Shown here: positions 45,072 through 52,154 of the stretch, one piece after another
How positions within the stretch are numbered: position 1 is the first letter of the stretch
How the letters are laid out: each line of letters opens with the position of its first letter
Made by a program: the position numbers and the translations under genes
NCBI RefSeq assembly: GCF_004362525.1
Contig: NZ_SNXS01000003.1
Span: forward strand, 682,001 to 746,000
Direction of reading: 5' to 3'
DNA length: 64,000 bases
DNA from: Roseateles toxinivorans
GTDB taxonomy: Bacteria > Pseudomonadota > Gammaproteobacteria > Burkholderiales > Burkholderiaceae_C
Notes under the pieces: generated by a model
The model's input: the letters and a program-made list of their open reading frames with translations, nothing else
Databases searched by the model: none
What the model was told of the DNA's origin: nothing

Positions 45072-45704
45072 ATGGCCCGAATGAAATTCATCTGCGACGC
45101 CGAGCGTTGCATCGAGTGCAACGGCTGCGTCACCGCCTGCAAGGCCGAGCATGACGTGCCCTGGGGCGTGAACCGCCGCCGCGTCGTCACGCTGAATGAC
45201 GGCGTGCCGGGCGAGAAGTCCATTTCGGTGGCCTGCATGCACTGCTCCGACGCACCCTGCATGTCGGTCTGCCCGGTGGACTGCTTCTATCGCACCGACG
45301 AGGGCGTGGTGCTGCACGACAAGGACATCTGCATAGGCTGCGGCTACTGCTCCTATGCCTGCCCCTTCGGCGCACCGCAGTTCCCCAGCAACGGCACCTT
45401 TGGCCTGCGCGGCAAGATGGACAAGTGCACCTTCTGCGCCGGCGGCCCGGAAGACAACGGCAGCCAGGCAGAGTATGAGAAGTACGGCCGCAACCGTCTG
45501 GCCGAGGGCAAGCTGCCGGCCTGTGCCGAGATGTGCTCGACCAAGGCCCTGCTCGGCGGCGACGGCGATGTGGTGGCCGACATCTTCCGCACCCGTGTCA
45601 TCAATCGTGGCAAGGGCAGCGAGGTCTGGGGCTGGGGCACCGCTTACGGCAAGCCTACGCAGGGCGCACCTTCGCCCACCCCGCCCGAGGGGAGCAAGAC
45701 ATGA
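45072..45704 (+). CDS. fdhB: Formate dehydrogenase Fe-S (beta) subunit
   Basis: A 210-aa protein with four cysteine clusters: CDAERCIECNGCVTACKAEH, CMHCSDAPCMSVCPVDCF, CIGCGYCSYACPFGAP and CTFCAG with CAEMCSTKAL. It has no C-terminal membrane anchor, unlike FdnH, and fits the FDH3-type beta subunit. It passes electrons from FdhA to the cytochrome b. AGGAG lies eight bases before the ATG. Its stop overlaps the next start (ATGA). Confidence 0.95.
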   Translation: MARMKFICDAERCIECNGCVTACKAEHDVPWGVNRRRVVTLNDGVPGEKSISVACMHCSDAPCMSVCPVDCFYRTDEGVVLHDKDICIGCGYCSYACPFGAPQFPSNGTFGLRGKMDKCTFCAGGPEDNGSQAEYEKYGRNRLAEGKLPACAEMCSTKALLGGDGDVVADIFRTRVINRGKGSEVWGWGTAYGKPTQGAPSPTPPEGSKT

Positions 45705-45922
45705 TGCGCAGCGCCGCCTTTGTGATGTTGAGCCTGACGGGCCTGCTCGCCGCCTGCGGCGAAAGCCCGCAGAACCTGACCCAGAGCAAGAAGCCCGATG
45801 CCACGGCCTATAGCGGCGCGGCCAAGGTCTATATGGTCAGCGGCTGGACGGCAGGCGACAAGACCAGCTGGGAACAGCAGCTGCGCGCCCGCGGCCAGAA
45901 GCAGAACGACTACAGCCGCTGA
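45701..45922 (+). CDS. Small lipoprotein of the formate dehydrogenase locus
   Basis: A 73-aa predicted lipoprotein: MMRSAAFVMLSLTGLLAACG with lipobox LAAC. The mature part of about 55 residues is polar (YSGAAKVYMVSGWTAGDKTS). I do not recognise a named family. Overlap with the fdhB stop and an SD (GAGGGGAG) just upstream show it is translated as part of the operon. It could tether or stabilise the periplasmic complex; no function is established. Confidence 0.83.
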   Translation: MMRSAAFVMLSLTGLLAACGESPQNLTQSKKPDATAYSGAAKVYMVSGWTAGDKTSWEQQLRARGQKQNDYSR

Positions 45923-45944
45923 GCCTGCGGACCAGGAGCACGCC

Positions 45945-47063
45945 ATGCGCACTATCGCGGGTCTCATTCTTCCCCTGCTGCTGAGCTGGGGTTTGCTCGG
46001 ATCGGCGCAGGCCGCCGACCCTGCGGCATCTGCACCTGCGGTGGCTGCGGCGCCGGAGCCCAAACCCGACGACACCAACGCCCAGCGCGCCAAGAGCCAG
46101 CCGGGCAATAACGCGCCGATGTGGCGGGCGGTACGCGAGTCCGGCAACACCCAGGGTTACAGCAGCCTTCCGGCGGCCGAGTCGGGCATCTTGATCCAGT
46201 CCTTTGTCCAGTACCCGGGTTCGAGCTATACGACGGCCGGCGAGGCCTGGCGCCAGGTGCGCAACCGCTGGCTGATCCCCTACGGCGGCTCCCTGGTCCT
46301 GATCATGGTGTTGGCGATTGCGCTGTTCTACTGGCGCAAGGGCCCGCTGGAGACGCACGCGCCGCCGACCGGTCGCATGGTCGAACGCTTCACCGCGCTG
46401 GAGCGCTCGGCGCACTGGACGGTGGCGATCAGCTTCTCGATTCTCGCCATCTCCGGCCTGGTGATGATGTTCGGCAAGTTTGTGCTGCTGCCGGTGATAG
46501 GCGGTAGCCTGCTGGGCTGGCTCAGCTACGCGCTGAAGACGCTGCACAACTTCGTCGGCCCGCTGTTCAGCGTTGGCTTGGTACTGCTCATTGTCATCTT
46601 CATCAAGGACAACCTGCCCAAGGCCTACGACCTGCAATGGTTGCGCAGCTTTGGTGGCCTGTTCTCGAAGTCCCATGTGCCCTCGCACCGCTTCAATGCC
46701 GGCGAGAAGATTCTTTTCTGGACCGGCGTGCTGGGCCTGGGCCTCCTGGTCTCGCTCAGCGGTCTGGCGCTGGACCATCTGTTCCCCGGCATCGAATTCA
46801 CCCGCCGCAATATGCAGATCGCCCACCTGCTGCATGCCACGGCCGGAGTGCTGATGATGACCATGTTCCTCGGGCATATCTATATGGGCACGCTGGGTGT
46901 CAAGGGTGCCTACGCCGCGATGCGCGACGGCCAGGTGGACGAGAGCTGGGCCAAGGAGCACCACGAGTACTGGTATGACGATGTCAAGGCCGGGCGCATC
47001 CCGGCGCAGCGCAGCGCCTCGGCATCGTCCGCGGCACCGGCCGGCAGCCCGCGGGCCTCTTGA
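45945..47063 (+). CDS. fdhC: Formate dehydrogenase cytochrome b (gamma) subunit
   Basis: A 372-aa protein with an SD AGGAG before ATG 45945. A Sec signal peptide (LPLLLSWGLLGSAQA) is followed by a periplasmic segment with the family motif GYSSLPAAESGILIQ. Membrane helices follow from about residue 110. Likely haem b ligands are His in LERSAHWTVAI, LHNFVG, AHLLHATAG and FLGHIYMG. It receives electrons from FdhB and reduces quinone. The C-terminal tail is Ser/Ala-rich. Confidence 0.94.
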   Translation: MRTIAGLILPLLLSWGLLGSAQAADPAASAPAVAAAPEPKPDDTNAQRAKSQPGNNAPMWRAVRESGNTQGYSSLPAAESGILIQSFVQYPGSSYTTAGEAWRQVRNRWLIPYGGSLVLIMVLAIALFYWRKGPLETHAPPTGRMVERFTALERSAHWTVAISFSILAISGLVMMFGKFVLLPVIGGSLLGWLSYALKTLHNFVGPLFSVGLVLLIVIFIKDNLPKAYDLQWLRSFGGLFSKSHVPSHRFNAGEKILFWTGVLGLGLLVSLSGLALDHLFPGIEFTRRNMQIAHLLHATAGVLMMTMFLGHIYMGTLGVKGAYAAMRDGQVDESWAKEHHEYWYDDVKAGRIPAQRSASASSAAPAGSPRAS

Positions 47064-47093
47064 TCATCCTCGACCGCTTTTCCGGAGCAAGCC

Positions 47094-47447
47094 ATGTTTG
47101 CGAGCAAAGTTCTGATTCCCCTGGGCTTGGCCCTGTGCAGCGGCCTGGTGCTGGCCAAGCTGCCGGCGCCCAGCGACGAGGCCAAAGCCAAGGCTGCCGA
47201 GGCCGCCGCCAAGACGGCCTGGAGCAACAAGGTCGCCGATTTCCAGCTCTGCAAGTCGCAGGACAAGGTGGCCGGCGCCTATATGGCCCAGCAGAAGAAG
47301 GCGGCGGCCCCGGCAGCCAAGCCGGCCAGCGGTGTGCCCGCCTGCGCCGATCCCGGCCCCTTTGCCTATGTCCCGCCGGCACCGGCCAGCGCGCCTGCCG
47401 CGGCGGCCGCGCCCGCTGCGGCACCAACACCGGCCAAGAAGACTTGA
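47094..47447 (+). CDS. Ala/Pro-rich exported protein of the formate dehydrogenase locus
   Basis: A 117-aa protein with a signal peptide (LIPLGLALCSGLVLA) and an SD CCGGAG before the ATG. The mature part has two Cys (FQLCKSQDKVAGAYMAQQKK; ASGVPACADPGPFAYVPP), which may form a disulfide. The last 30 residues are a low-complexity Ala/Pro run. I do not recognise the family. Its place between the cytochrome b gene and fdhD suggests an accessory role in the periplasm. Confidence 0.8.
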   Translation: MFASKVLIPLGLALCSGLVLAKLPAPSDEAKAKAAEAAAKTAWSNKVADFQLCKSQDKVAGAYMAQQKKAAAPAAKPASGVPACADPGPFAYVPPAPASAPAAAAAPAAAPTPAKKT

Positions 47448-47484
47448 GAAGCCGCATCCCGAGGCGGGCCACCCCGCTGCTGTC

Positions 47485-48357
47485 ATGATGGGCGCCATGA
47501 TGCCGATTGCCAAGCTGCCCAGGCTGACCCAGGCCCAGGCGCCGTTGACCCATGACATAGAGGTGCTGGACGAATTCGGCCAGCGCCGCCGCATGAGCAT
47601 CCCGGCTGAACGGCCGCTGACCGTGTTCGTGGACAAGCGGGAGCTGGTCACCCTGATGACGCTGGGCCTGGCGCCCGAACTGCTGGTGCTCGGCTATCTG
47701 CGCAACCAGCGCCTGGTGGCCTCGGTCGATGAGATCGAATCGATTACCGTTGATTGGGAGGTCGGTGCCGCCGCCGTGCGCACCCGCTCCGGCATTGACG
47801 CTATCGAGGAAAAGACCGCCCACCGGGTGGTGACCACCGGCTGTGGCCAGGGCACGGTGTTCGGCAGCCTGATGGCCGATGTCGAGAGCGTCGATCTACC
47901 CGGCGCCACCGAAGCCCGCCTGCGCCAAAGTACCCTGTACGCGATGCTCGACCAGATGCGCCGCCAGGACAGCGTCTACAAGAAGGCCGGCTCGGTCCAT
48001 GGCTGCGCACTGTTCCGCGGTGGCGAGATGCAGGTGCACTTCGAGGATGTCGGCCGCCACAACGCCATCGACACCATCGCCGGCTGGATGTGGATGAACG
48101 GGGTGGTGGGTGGCGACAAGAGCTTTTACACCACCGGCCGGCTGACCAGCGAGATGGTCATGAAGGCGGCGCAGATGGGCGTGCCCATCGTCGTGTCGCG
48201 CAACGGTATTACTCAGATGGGTCATGCGCTGGCGATGCAACTGGGCCTGACCCTGATCGGCCGCGCCAAGCACCGGCACTTCATCTGCTACAGCGGCCTG
48301 GCCCGCTTCGACAGCGAGCCGGAACCGGCCCGCGTGCTGGCAGAAATACCTGCTTAA
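47485..48357 (+). CDS. fdhD: Formate dehydrogenase sulfurtransferase FdhD
   Basis: A 290-aa protein (start uncertain among ATGs at 47485, 47488, 47497 and 47500). Features are PLTVFVDKRELVTLMTLGLA, VTTGCGQGTVFGSL, YKKAGSVHGCALFRGGEMQV and HFEDVGRHNAIDTIAGWMWM. FdhD takes sulfur from IscS and sulfurates the Mo/W-bis-MGD cofactor. The conserved first catalytic Cys is Cys120; the second Cys of the E. coli CxxC pair is replaced by Gly123. It ends the formate dehydrogenase locus and converges with the Mpo1-like gene. Confidence 0.93.
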   Translation: MMGAMMPIAKLPRLTQAQAPLTHDIEVLDEFGQRRRMSIPAERPLTVFVDKRELVTLMTLGLAPELLVLGYLRNQRLVASVDEIESITVDWEVGAAAVRTRSGIDAIEEKTAHRVVTTGCGQGTVFGSLMADVESVDLPGATEARLRQSTLYAMLDQMRRQDSVYKKAGSVHGCALFRGGEMQVHFEDVGRHNAIDTIAGWMWMNGVVGGDKSFYTTGRLTSEMVMKAAQMGVPIVVSRNGITQMGHALAMQLGLTLIGRAKHRHFICYSGLARFDSEPEPARVLAEIPA

Positions 48358-48890
48358 CTCCTGGCAGGGTGCGCCAGGTCGCGCAGCAGCGTGGGGCCGG
48401 CGACGCGCTCGATCTCGTGCAGCAGCGGCTTGTTCCAGCCGATGGCGAACATCCACTCGGCGACGACGAACATCGGGCCGACGGCCAGGCCGATGATGTC
48501 ATCGACAAAGGCCGGCTTGCGGCCCTCGTAGTAGTGGCCGACGAACTGGAACACCCAGCCGACGACGAAGATGCCCACGCCCCAGCCCAGCCAGGCGGCG
48601 GTGCTGCTGGCAGCGGTGAACTGCTGGGCCAGCACCAGCATCAGCGCGGTGCCGGCGCTGACCGCCAGGCCCAGCATGAACTGGCCCCGGGTCACGTACC
48701 ACAGGGCCAGCGGAGCGAATACCAGCCAGGCCGGCGTCAGATGCCAGCCGGCCAGCTCGAAGCCAGGCCTTGAGAGCAGCACGCCGACGGCGAACACGAT
48801 CATCGGTATGCCGATGAAATGGGTGACGATGTTGCGGCGGTCGCGGTGGTACTGGGCGTACTGGCTCAGCAATTCGGTGGCTTGGCGCAT
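48354..48890 (-). CDS. Mpo1-like (DUF962) membrane protein
   Basis: A 178-aa protein with about four to five membrane segments. The family start is YAQYHRDRRNIVTHFIGIPM, and GWVFQFVGHYYEGRKPAFVD is near the middle; the His residues are the putative Fe ligands. Yeast Mpo1 is a dioxygenase of 2-hydroxy fatty acid oxidation; bacterial roles are not settled. AGGAG lies seven bases before ATG 48890. It overlaps the end of fdhD by four bases in convergent orientation. Confidence 0.86.
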   Translation of the reverse strand: MRQATELLSQYAQYHRDRRNIVTHFIGIPMIVFAVGVLLSRPGFELAGWHLTPAWLVFAPLALWYVTRGQFMLGLAVSAGTALMLVLAQQFTAASSTAAWLGWGVGIFVVGWVFQFVGHYYEGRKPAFVDDIIGLAVGPMFVVAEWMFAIGWNKPLLHEIERVAGPTLLRDLAHPARS

Positions 48891-49019
48891 GACTGTCTCC
48901 TGAAGCACTGTCTGCTGATGTTATAGGTCAATAGATGCTAGTGCAGCACAAGCATGCGCGGCTGTCAAAATAGCGACATTGCCGCTGCGACACAGGGCGG
49001 CACCAACCAGGACCAGCCC

Positions 49020-49589
49020 ATGACCATCAAGAGTGACAAGTGGATACGCCGCATGGCGCAGGAGCACGGCATGATCGAGCCGTTCGAGCCCGGCCAGGTG
49101 CGCCAGTCGGCCGACGGCCAGAAGATCGTCAGCTACGGCACCAGCAGTTATGGCTACGACATACGCTGCGCCCCCGAGTTCAAAGTCTTCACCAATATTT
49201 ACAGCACCGTGGTGGACCCGAAGAATTTCGACGAGAAGAGCTTTGTCGATATCAACTCCGACGTCTGCATCATCCCGCCCAACAGCTTTGCGCTGGCACG
49301 CACGATGGAGTACTTCCGCATTCCGCGCAATGTGCTGACGATCTGCCTGGGCAAGAGCACCTACGCCCGCTGCGGCATCATCGTCAACGTCACCCCGTTC
49401 GAACCCGAGTGGGAGGGCTATGTGACCCTGGAGTTCAGCAACACCACGCCGCTGCCGGCCAAGATCTATGCCGGCGAGGGCTGCGCCCAGGTGCTGTTCT
49501 TCGAAAGCGACGAGGTCTGCGAGACCAGCTACAAGGACCGTGGTGGCAAGTACCAGGGCCAGGTGGGCGTGACGCTGCCAAAAACCTGA
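49020..49589 (+). CDS. dcd: dCTP deaminase
   Basis: A 189-aa enzyme converting dCTP to dUTP for thymidylate synthesis. Motifs include [55 protein letters not shown] and [20 protein letters not shown] with the catalytic Glu, and a C-terminal [20 protein letters not shown]. Length is normal. It stands alone on the plus strand, with 129 bases of divergent spacer upstream and a terminator downstream. Confidence 0.97.
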   Translation: MTIKSDKWIRRMAQEHGMIEPFEPGQVRQSADGQKIVSYGTSSYGYDIRCAPEFKVFTNIYSTVVDPKNFDEKSFVDINSDVCIIPPNSFALARTMEYFRIPRNVLTICLGKSTYARCGIIVNVTPFEPEWEGYVTLEFSNTTPLPAKIYAGEGCAQVLFFESDEVCETSYKDRGGKYQGQVGVTLPKT

Positions 49590-49612
49590 GCACAGACGCA
49601 ATACAGACGAAA

Positions 49613-49640
49613 AAAAGGCTCCGTGAGGAGCCTTTTGTTT
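49613..49640. terminator. Bidirectional terminator between dcd and a PEP-CTERM gene
   Basis: AAAAGGCTCC (49613-49622), loop GTGA, GGAGCCTTTT (49627-49636), with TTGTTT after it and an A-run before it (49610-49616). It can end both dcd and the convergent PEP-CTERM transcript. Confidence 0.9.
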
Positions 49641-49667
49641 GAGCGGGCCGTTCGAGCGAGCCGGGAT

Positions 49668-50198
49668 TCAGTCCTGCTTGCGGCGGCGGGCCACATAGCC
49701 CACAAAGCCCAGACCTGCCAGCAACAGCGCATAGGTCTCGGGCTCGGGAATGGCCGCTATCGCATTGGCCTGGATCTGGTACTGGCCATAGACGGTGCCG
49801 ACGTCGGCGACGAATTTGCCGGTGCCGGTGGCCGTGCCCTTGAGGACCAGCGTGGCGACGCCGGTGAAGTTCAGCGCTTCGACGCTCAGCTGCTGCTGCG
49901 GATCGGTCTCGCCCCAGATCATTGAGCCAAACGAGCCCGTCAGCTTGAAGGCTTCGGTGTCGTTCCAGTCGATCTGCTTCTGTGTTGCCAGAATCAGCTC
50001 GGACAGGGACAAATACAGGTCGGAGGCGCTGGCGACGGTGAAGGTGTAGGTGTCGGTGAACGCCGTCTTGTTGGTCTTGTACTCGGTGGAGGCGAGTTCG
50101 CTGGTTGTCAGGTTGACGGCTTTGTTGACGTTCTGCGCGAAGGCGGGTGTCAATGTGGCGCTTAAGACCAGCGCGCTGAGAATGGGGGCGTACTTCAT
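49668..50198 (-). CDS. PEP-CTERM exported protein (first copy)
   Basis: A 176-aa protein. A Sec signal peptide (YAPILSALVLSATLTPAFAQ) begins the chain; GGAG lies eight bases before ATG 50198. The C-terminus is a classic PEP-CTERM tail: IPEPETYALLLAGLGFVGYV then ARRRKQ, for recognition and cleavage by an exosortase. The body is beta-rich and Thr/Ser-rich, without a known catalytic motif. No exosortase is in this window. A C/G-rich inverted motif lies about 99 bases upstream and a 7-bp hairpin sits in the leader. Confidence 0.92.
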   Translation of the reverse strand: MKYAPILSALVLSATLTPAFAQNVNKAVNLTTSELASTEYKTNKTAFTDTYTFTVASASDLYLSLSELILATQKQIDWNDTEAFKLTGSFGSMIWGETDPQQQLSVEALNFTGVATLVLKGTATGTGKFVADVGTVYGQYQIQANAIAAIPEPETYALLLAGLGFVGYVARRRKQD

Positions 50199-50228
50199 GG
50201 TGGCTTCTCCAAGCTCTGTGGTCAATCA

Positions 50229-50247
50229 AGAGACAGCTCTTGTCTCT
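50229..50247. repeat. Hairpin in the leader of the first PEP-CTERM gene
   Basis: AGAGACA (50229-50235), loop GCTCT, TGTCTCT (50241-50247) make a perfect 7-bp stem 31 bases upstream of the start codon. It may affect translation or RNA stability. Confidence 0.5.
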
Positions 50248-50287
50248 CCCTGGCGATCGACTCTACCCGATAACCCGATTTGCCGAA

Positions 50288-50305
50288 CCCCCTCTGTTTA
50301 GGGGT
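50288..50305 (-). promoter_or_regulatory. C/G-rich inverted motif upstream of the first PEP-CTERM gene
   Basis: In gene orientation the site reads ACCCCTAAACAGAGGGGG: CCCCT and AGGGG arms around six bases, centred about 99 bases upstream of the start codon. It resembles the motifs at 27726-27738 and 59866-59884. Confidence 0.5.
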
Positions 50306-50326
50306 GCTGCGTTGCAGCATGCCGTG

Positions 50327-50590
50327 TCACAACGCCGTCAGCCAATCGCAACGCAGTCGGCCGCTGCGGTGCAGGTACTGTCTCACCTGGCCGTACAGCG
50401 AGGGCAGCAGATAGCCCAGCAGGCATAGTGGCAGGTAACCGGGGTTGTCAGTCAGCAGCGAGCCGGGCACACCCACCCATCCCAGCACCCAGCAGGTGAC
50501 GACCACGTCCCATGCCTGGGACTCCACCGGATGATTGCGCCTGTGCATCACCAGCCAATTCTTGATCTGGGCGAACTGCTGCAGTGTCAT
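50327..50590 (-). CDS. Small hypothetical membrane protein
   Basis: An 87-aa protein with an excellent ribosome-binding site (AGGAGG, six bases before ATG 50590). Two hydrophobic stretches (VVVTCWVLGWVGVPGSLL and YLPLCLLGYLLPSLYG) suggest a two-helix inner-membrane protein with a basic C-terminus. I do not recognise a family. It is divergent from the M20 peptidase gene across 172 bases. Confidence 0.7.
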   Translation of the reverse strand: MTLQQFAQIKNWLVMHRRNHPVESQAWDVVVTCWVLGWVGVPGSLLTDNPGYLPLCLLGYLLPSLYGQVRQYLHRSGRLRCDWLTAL

Positions 50591-50762
50591 GACGGCCTCC
50601 TGTGAATCCGGTAGCCAGCACGAATGATGTCAGTTTCGCGTAAGAGATGGAATCCCTAGGCCAGATGAATTTGGTCGCTGTGCGATTGACGTGCGACCCG
50701 GGCGGCTGATTCGGCGGACCCGGACTAAGCTGCAGGCTCACGAAAAACGCGCTGGAGACATG
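50591..50762. other. Divergent intergenic region, small membrane protein / M20 peptidase
   Basis: These 172 bases should hold both promoters. A CCTAGG palindrome lies at 50655-50660 within AATCCCTAGGCC. No clear promoter box or hairpin is seen. Confidence 0.3.
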
Positions 50763-52055
50763 ATGAAGCGATCCTCTTTGCCGCTCCGCCTGTGGCGACT
50801 GAGCTGCCTGGCCCTGTTGTGCTGCGCCAGCCTGGCGGGGGCGGCACCGCTGGAGCCCGTGCTCGAGGCGGCCCAGCGCGAGAAGCCGCTACTGCTGGAC
50901 ACCCTTCGCCAGCTGGTGGCCATCGAGTCCGGCAGCCGTGAACTTCAAGGCCTGGAGCAGGCGGCCAAGCTGATAGCCGACCGGCTGCGCAGCCTGGGCG
51001 GCAAGGTCGAGCTGGTGGACACCAATGTCGAGGTCTACCGGATGGAAGACACGCCGGAGAAGGTCGGCAAGGCGGTGCGCGCCACCTTCAATGGCACGGG
51101 CACGGCCAGGATCCTGCTGATCGCCCATATGGACACCGTCTATCCGGCGGGCATGCTGGCCAAGCAGCCCTTCGAGATCCGCGACGACAAGGCCTATGGA
51201 CTGGGCATCGCCGATGACAAGGCCGGCGTGGCCGTGATCCTGCATACGGTGGCGATGCTGAAGTCGCTGAACTACGACAAGTTCGGGCGCCTGACGGTGT
51301 TGATCAATGGCGACGAGGAGATCAGCTCGCCCGGCTCACGCGCCATGCTCACACGCCTGGGCGGCGAGCACGATGTGGTGATGTCCTTCGAGGGGGCCGG
51401 CGTGCGCAACGACGGCTTGTCGCTGGCCACGGCCGGCATTGCCTCGGTCAACCTGACGGTCAAGGGGCGCGCCTCGCACGCCGGGTCCTCGCCCGAGCTG
51501 GGTGTCAATGCGCTGTACGAGCTGTCGCACCAACTGCTGCAGATGCGTGATCTGTCCGACCCCGCCCATGGCGTCAAGGTCAACTGGACCATGGCCAATG
51601 CCGGCATCACGCGCAATATGATCCCGCCGTTTGCCACCGCCTCGGCCGATGTGCGGGTGCTGCGCGTGGCCGACTACGACGGCGTCGAGAAGAAGCTGCG
51701 CGAGCGCATCCAGAACAAGCTGCTGCCGGGCTCGCAGGTCGAGCTGGTGTTCGAGCGTCGCCGTCCGCCGTTGGAGAGCACGGCCGCCTCCAAGGCCTTT
51801 GCCTCCCACGCCCAGGGCGTCTATGCCGAGTTGGGCTTGACGCTGCAGGTGTCCAGCAGCGCTGGCGGCGGCGGCACCGACGCCGCCTTTGCCTCGCTGG
51901 CAACCAAGGCCGCTGTGGTCGAGCGCTTCGGCCTGCAGGGCTTTGGCGCCCACACCACCGATGCCGAGTTCGTGCTGATCGGCTCGATCGAGCCGCGGCT
52001 TTACCTGGCCGCGCGGATGGTGATGGAGGCCTCGGAAGGCAAGTGGCGCAAGTGA
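50763..52055 (+). CDS. M20 family metallopeptidase, glutamate carboxypeptidase-like, exported
   Basis: A 430-aa protein with a signal peptide (LWRLSCLALLCCASLAGAA). Zinc and catalytic motifs are IAHMDTVYPAGM, GLGIADDKAGVAVIL and NGDEEISSPGSR; the dimerisation domain lies about residues 210-320 (VNLTVKGRASHAGSSPELGV), and a C-terminal His occurs in GFGAHTTDAEFV. It resembles carboxypeptidase G2 (M20A), which removes C-terminal Glu from peptides or folates; the true substrate is unknown. ATG 50763 is preferred over 50760 for GGAG spacing. A REP-like element begins just after the stop. Confidence 0.9.
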   Translation: MKRSSLPLRLWRLSCLALLCCASLAGAAPLEPVLEAAQREKPLLLDTLRQLVAIESGSRELQGLEQAAKLIADRLRSLGGKVELVDTNVEVYRMEDTPEKVGKAVRATFNGTGTARILLIAHMDTVYPAGMLAKQPFEIRDDKAYGLGIADDKAGVAVILHTVAMLKSLNYDKFGRLTVLINGDEEISSPGSRAMLTRLGGEHDVVMSFEGAGVRNDGLSLATAGIASVNLTVKGRASHAGSSPELGVNALYELSHQLLQMRDLSDPAHGVKVNWTMANAGITRNMIPPFATASADVRVLRVADYDGVEKKLRERIQNKLLPGSQVELVFERRRPPLESTAASKAFASHAQGVYAELGLTLQVSSSAGGGGTDAAFASLATKAAVVERFGLQGFGAHTTDAEFVLIGSIEPRLYLAARMVMEASEGKWRK

Positions 52056-52057
52056 AC

Positions 52058-52154
52058 CCCGGATTGCCTTGCCCTTCCAAGGTCAAGGCGCTGTGTCGCG
52101 CGTCGGTGAGCACGCAGGTGCTCACCTCGGCCGCGTCGCAGCCATCCGGGCTAC
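52058..52154. repeat. REP-like palindrome, copy 3, split by 76 bases
   Basis: CCCGGATTG (52058-52066) and CATCCGGGCTAC (52143-52154) are the two consecutive parts of one arm of copy 1 (4513-4533), here separated by 76 bases. The separating segment has its own perfect 9-bp hairpin (GGTGAGCAC 52105-52113, loop GCAG, GTGCTCACC 52118-52126). The right end includes the stop codon of the convergent gene at 52151-52153. Confidence 0.75.
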
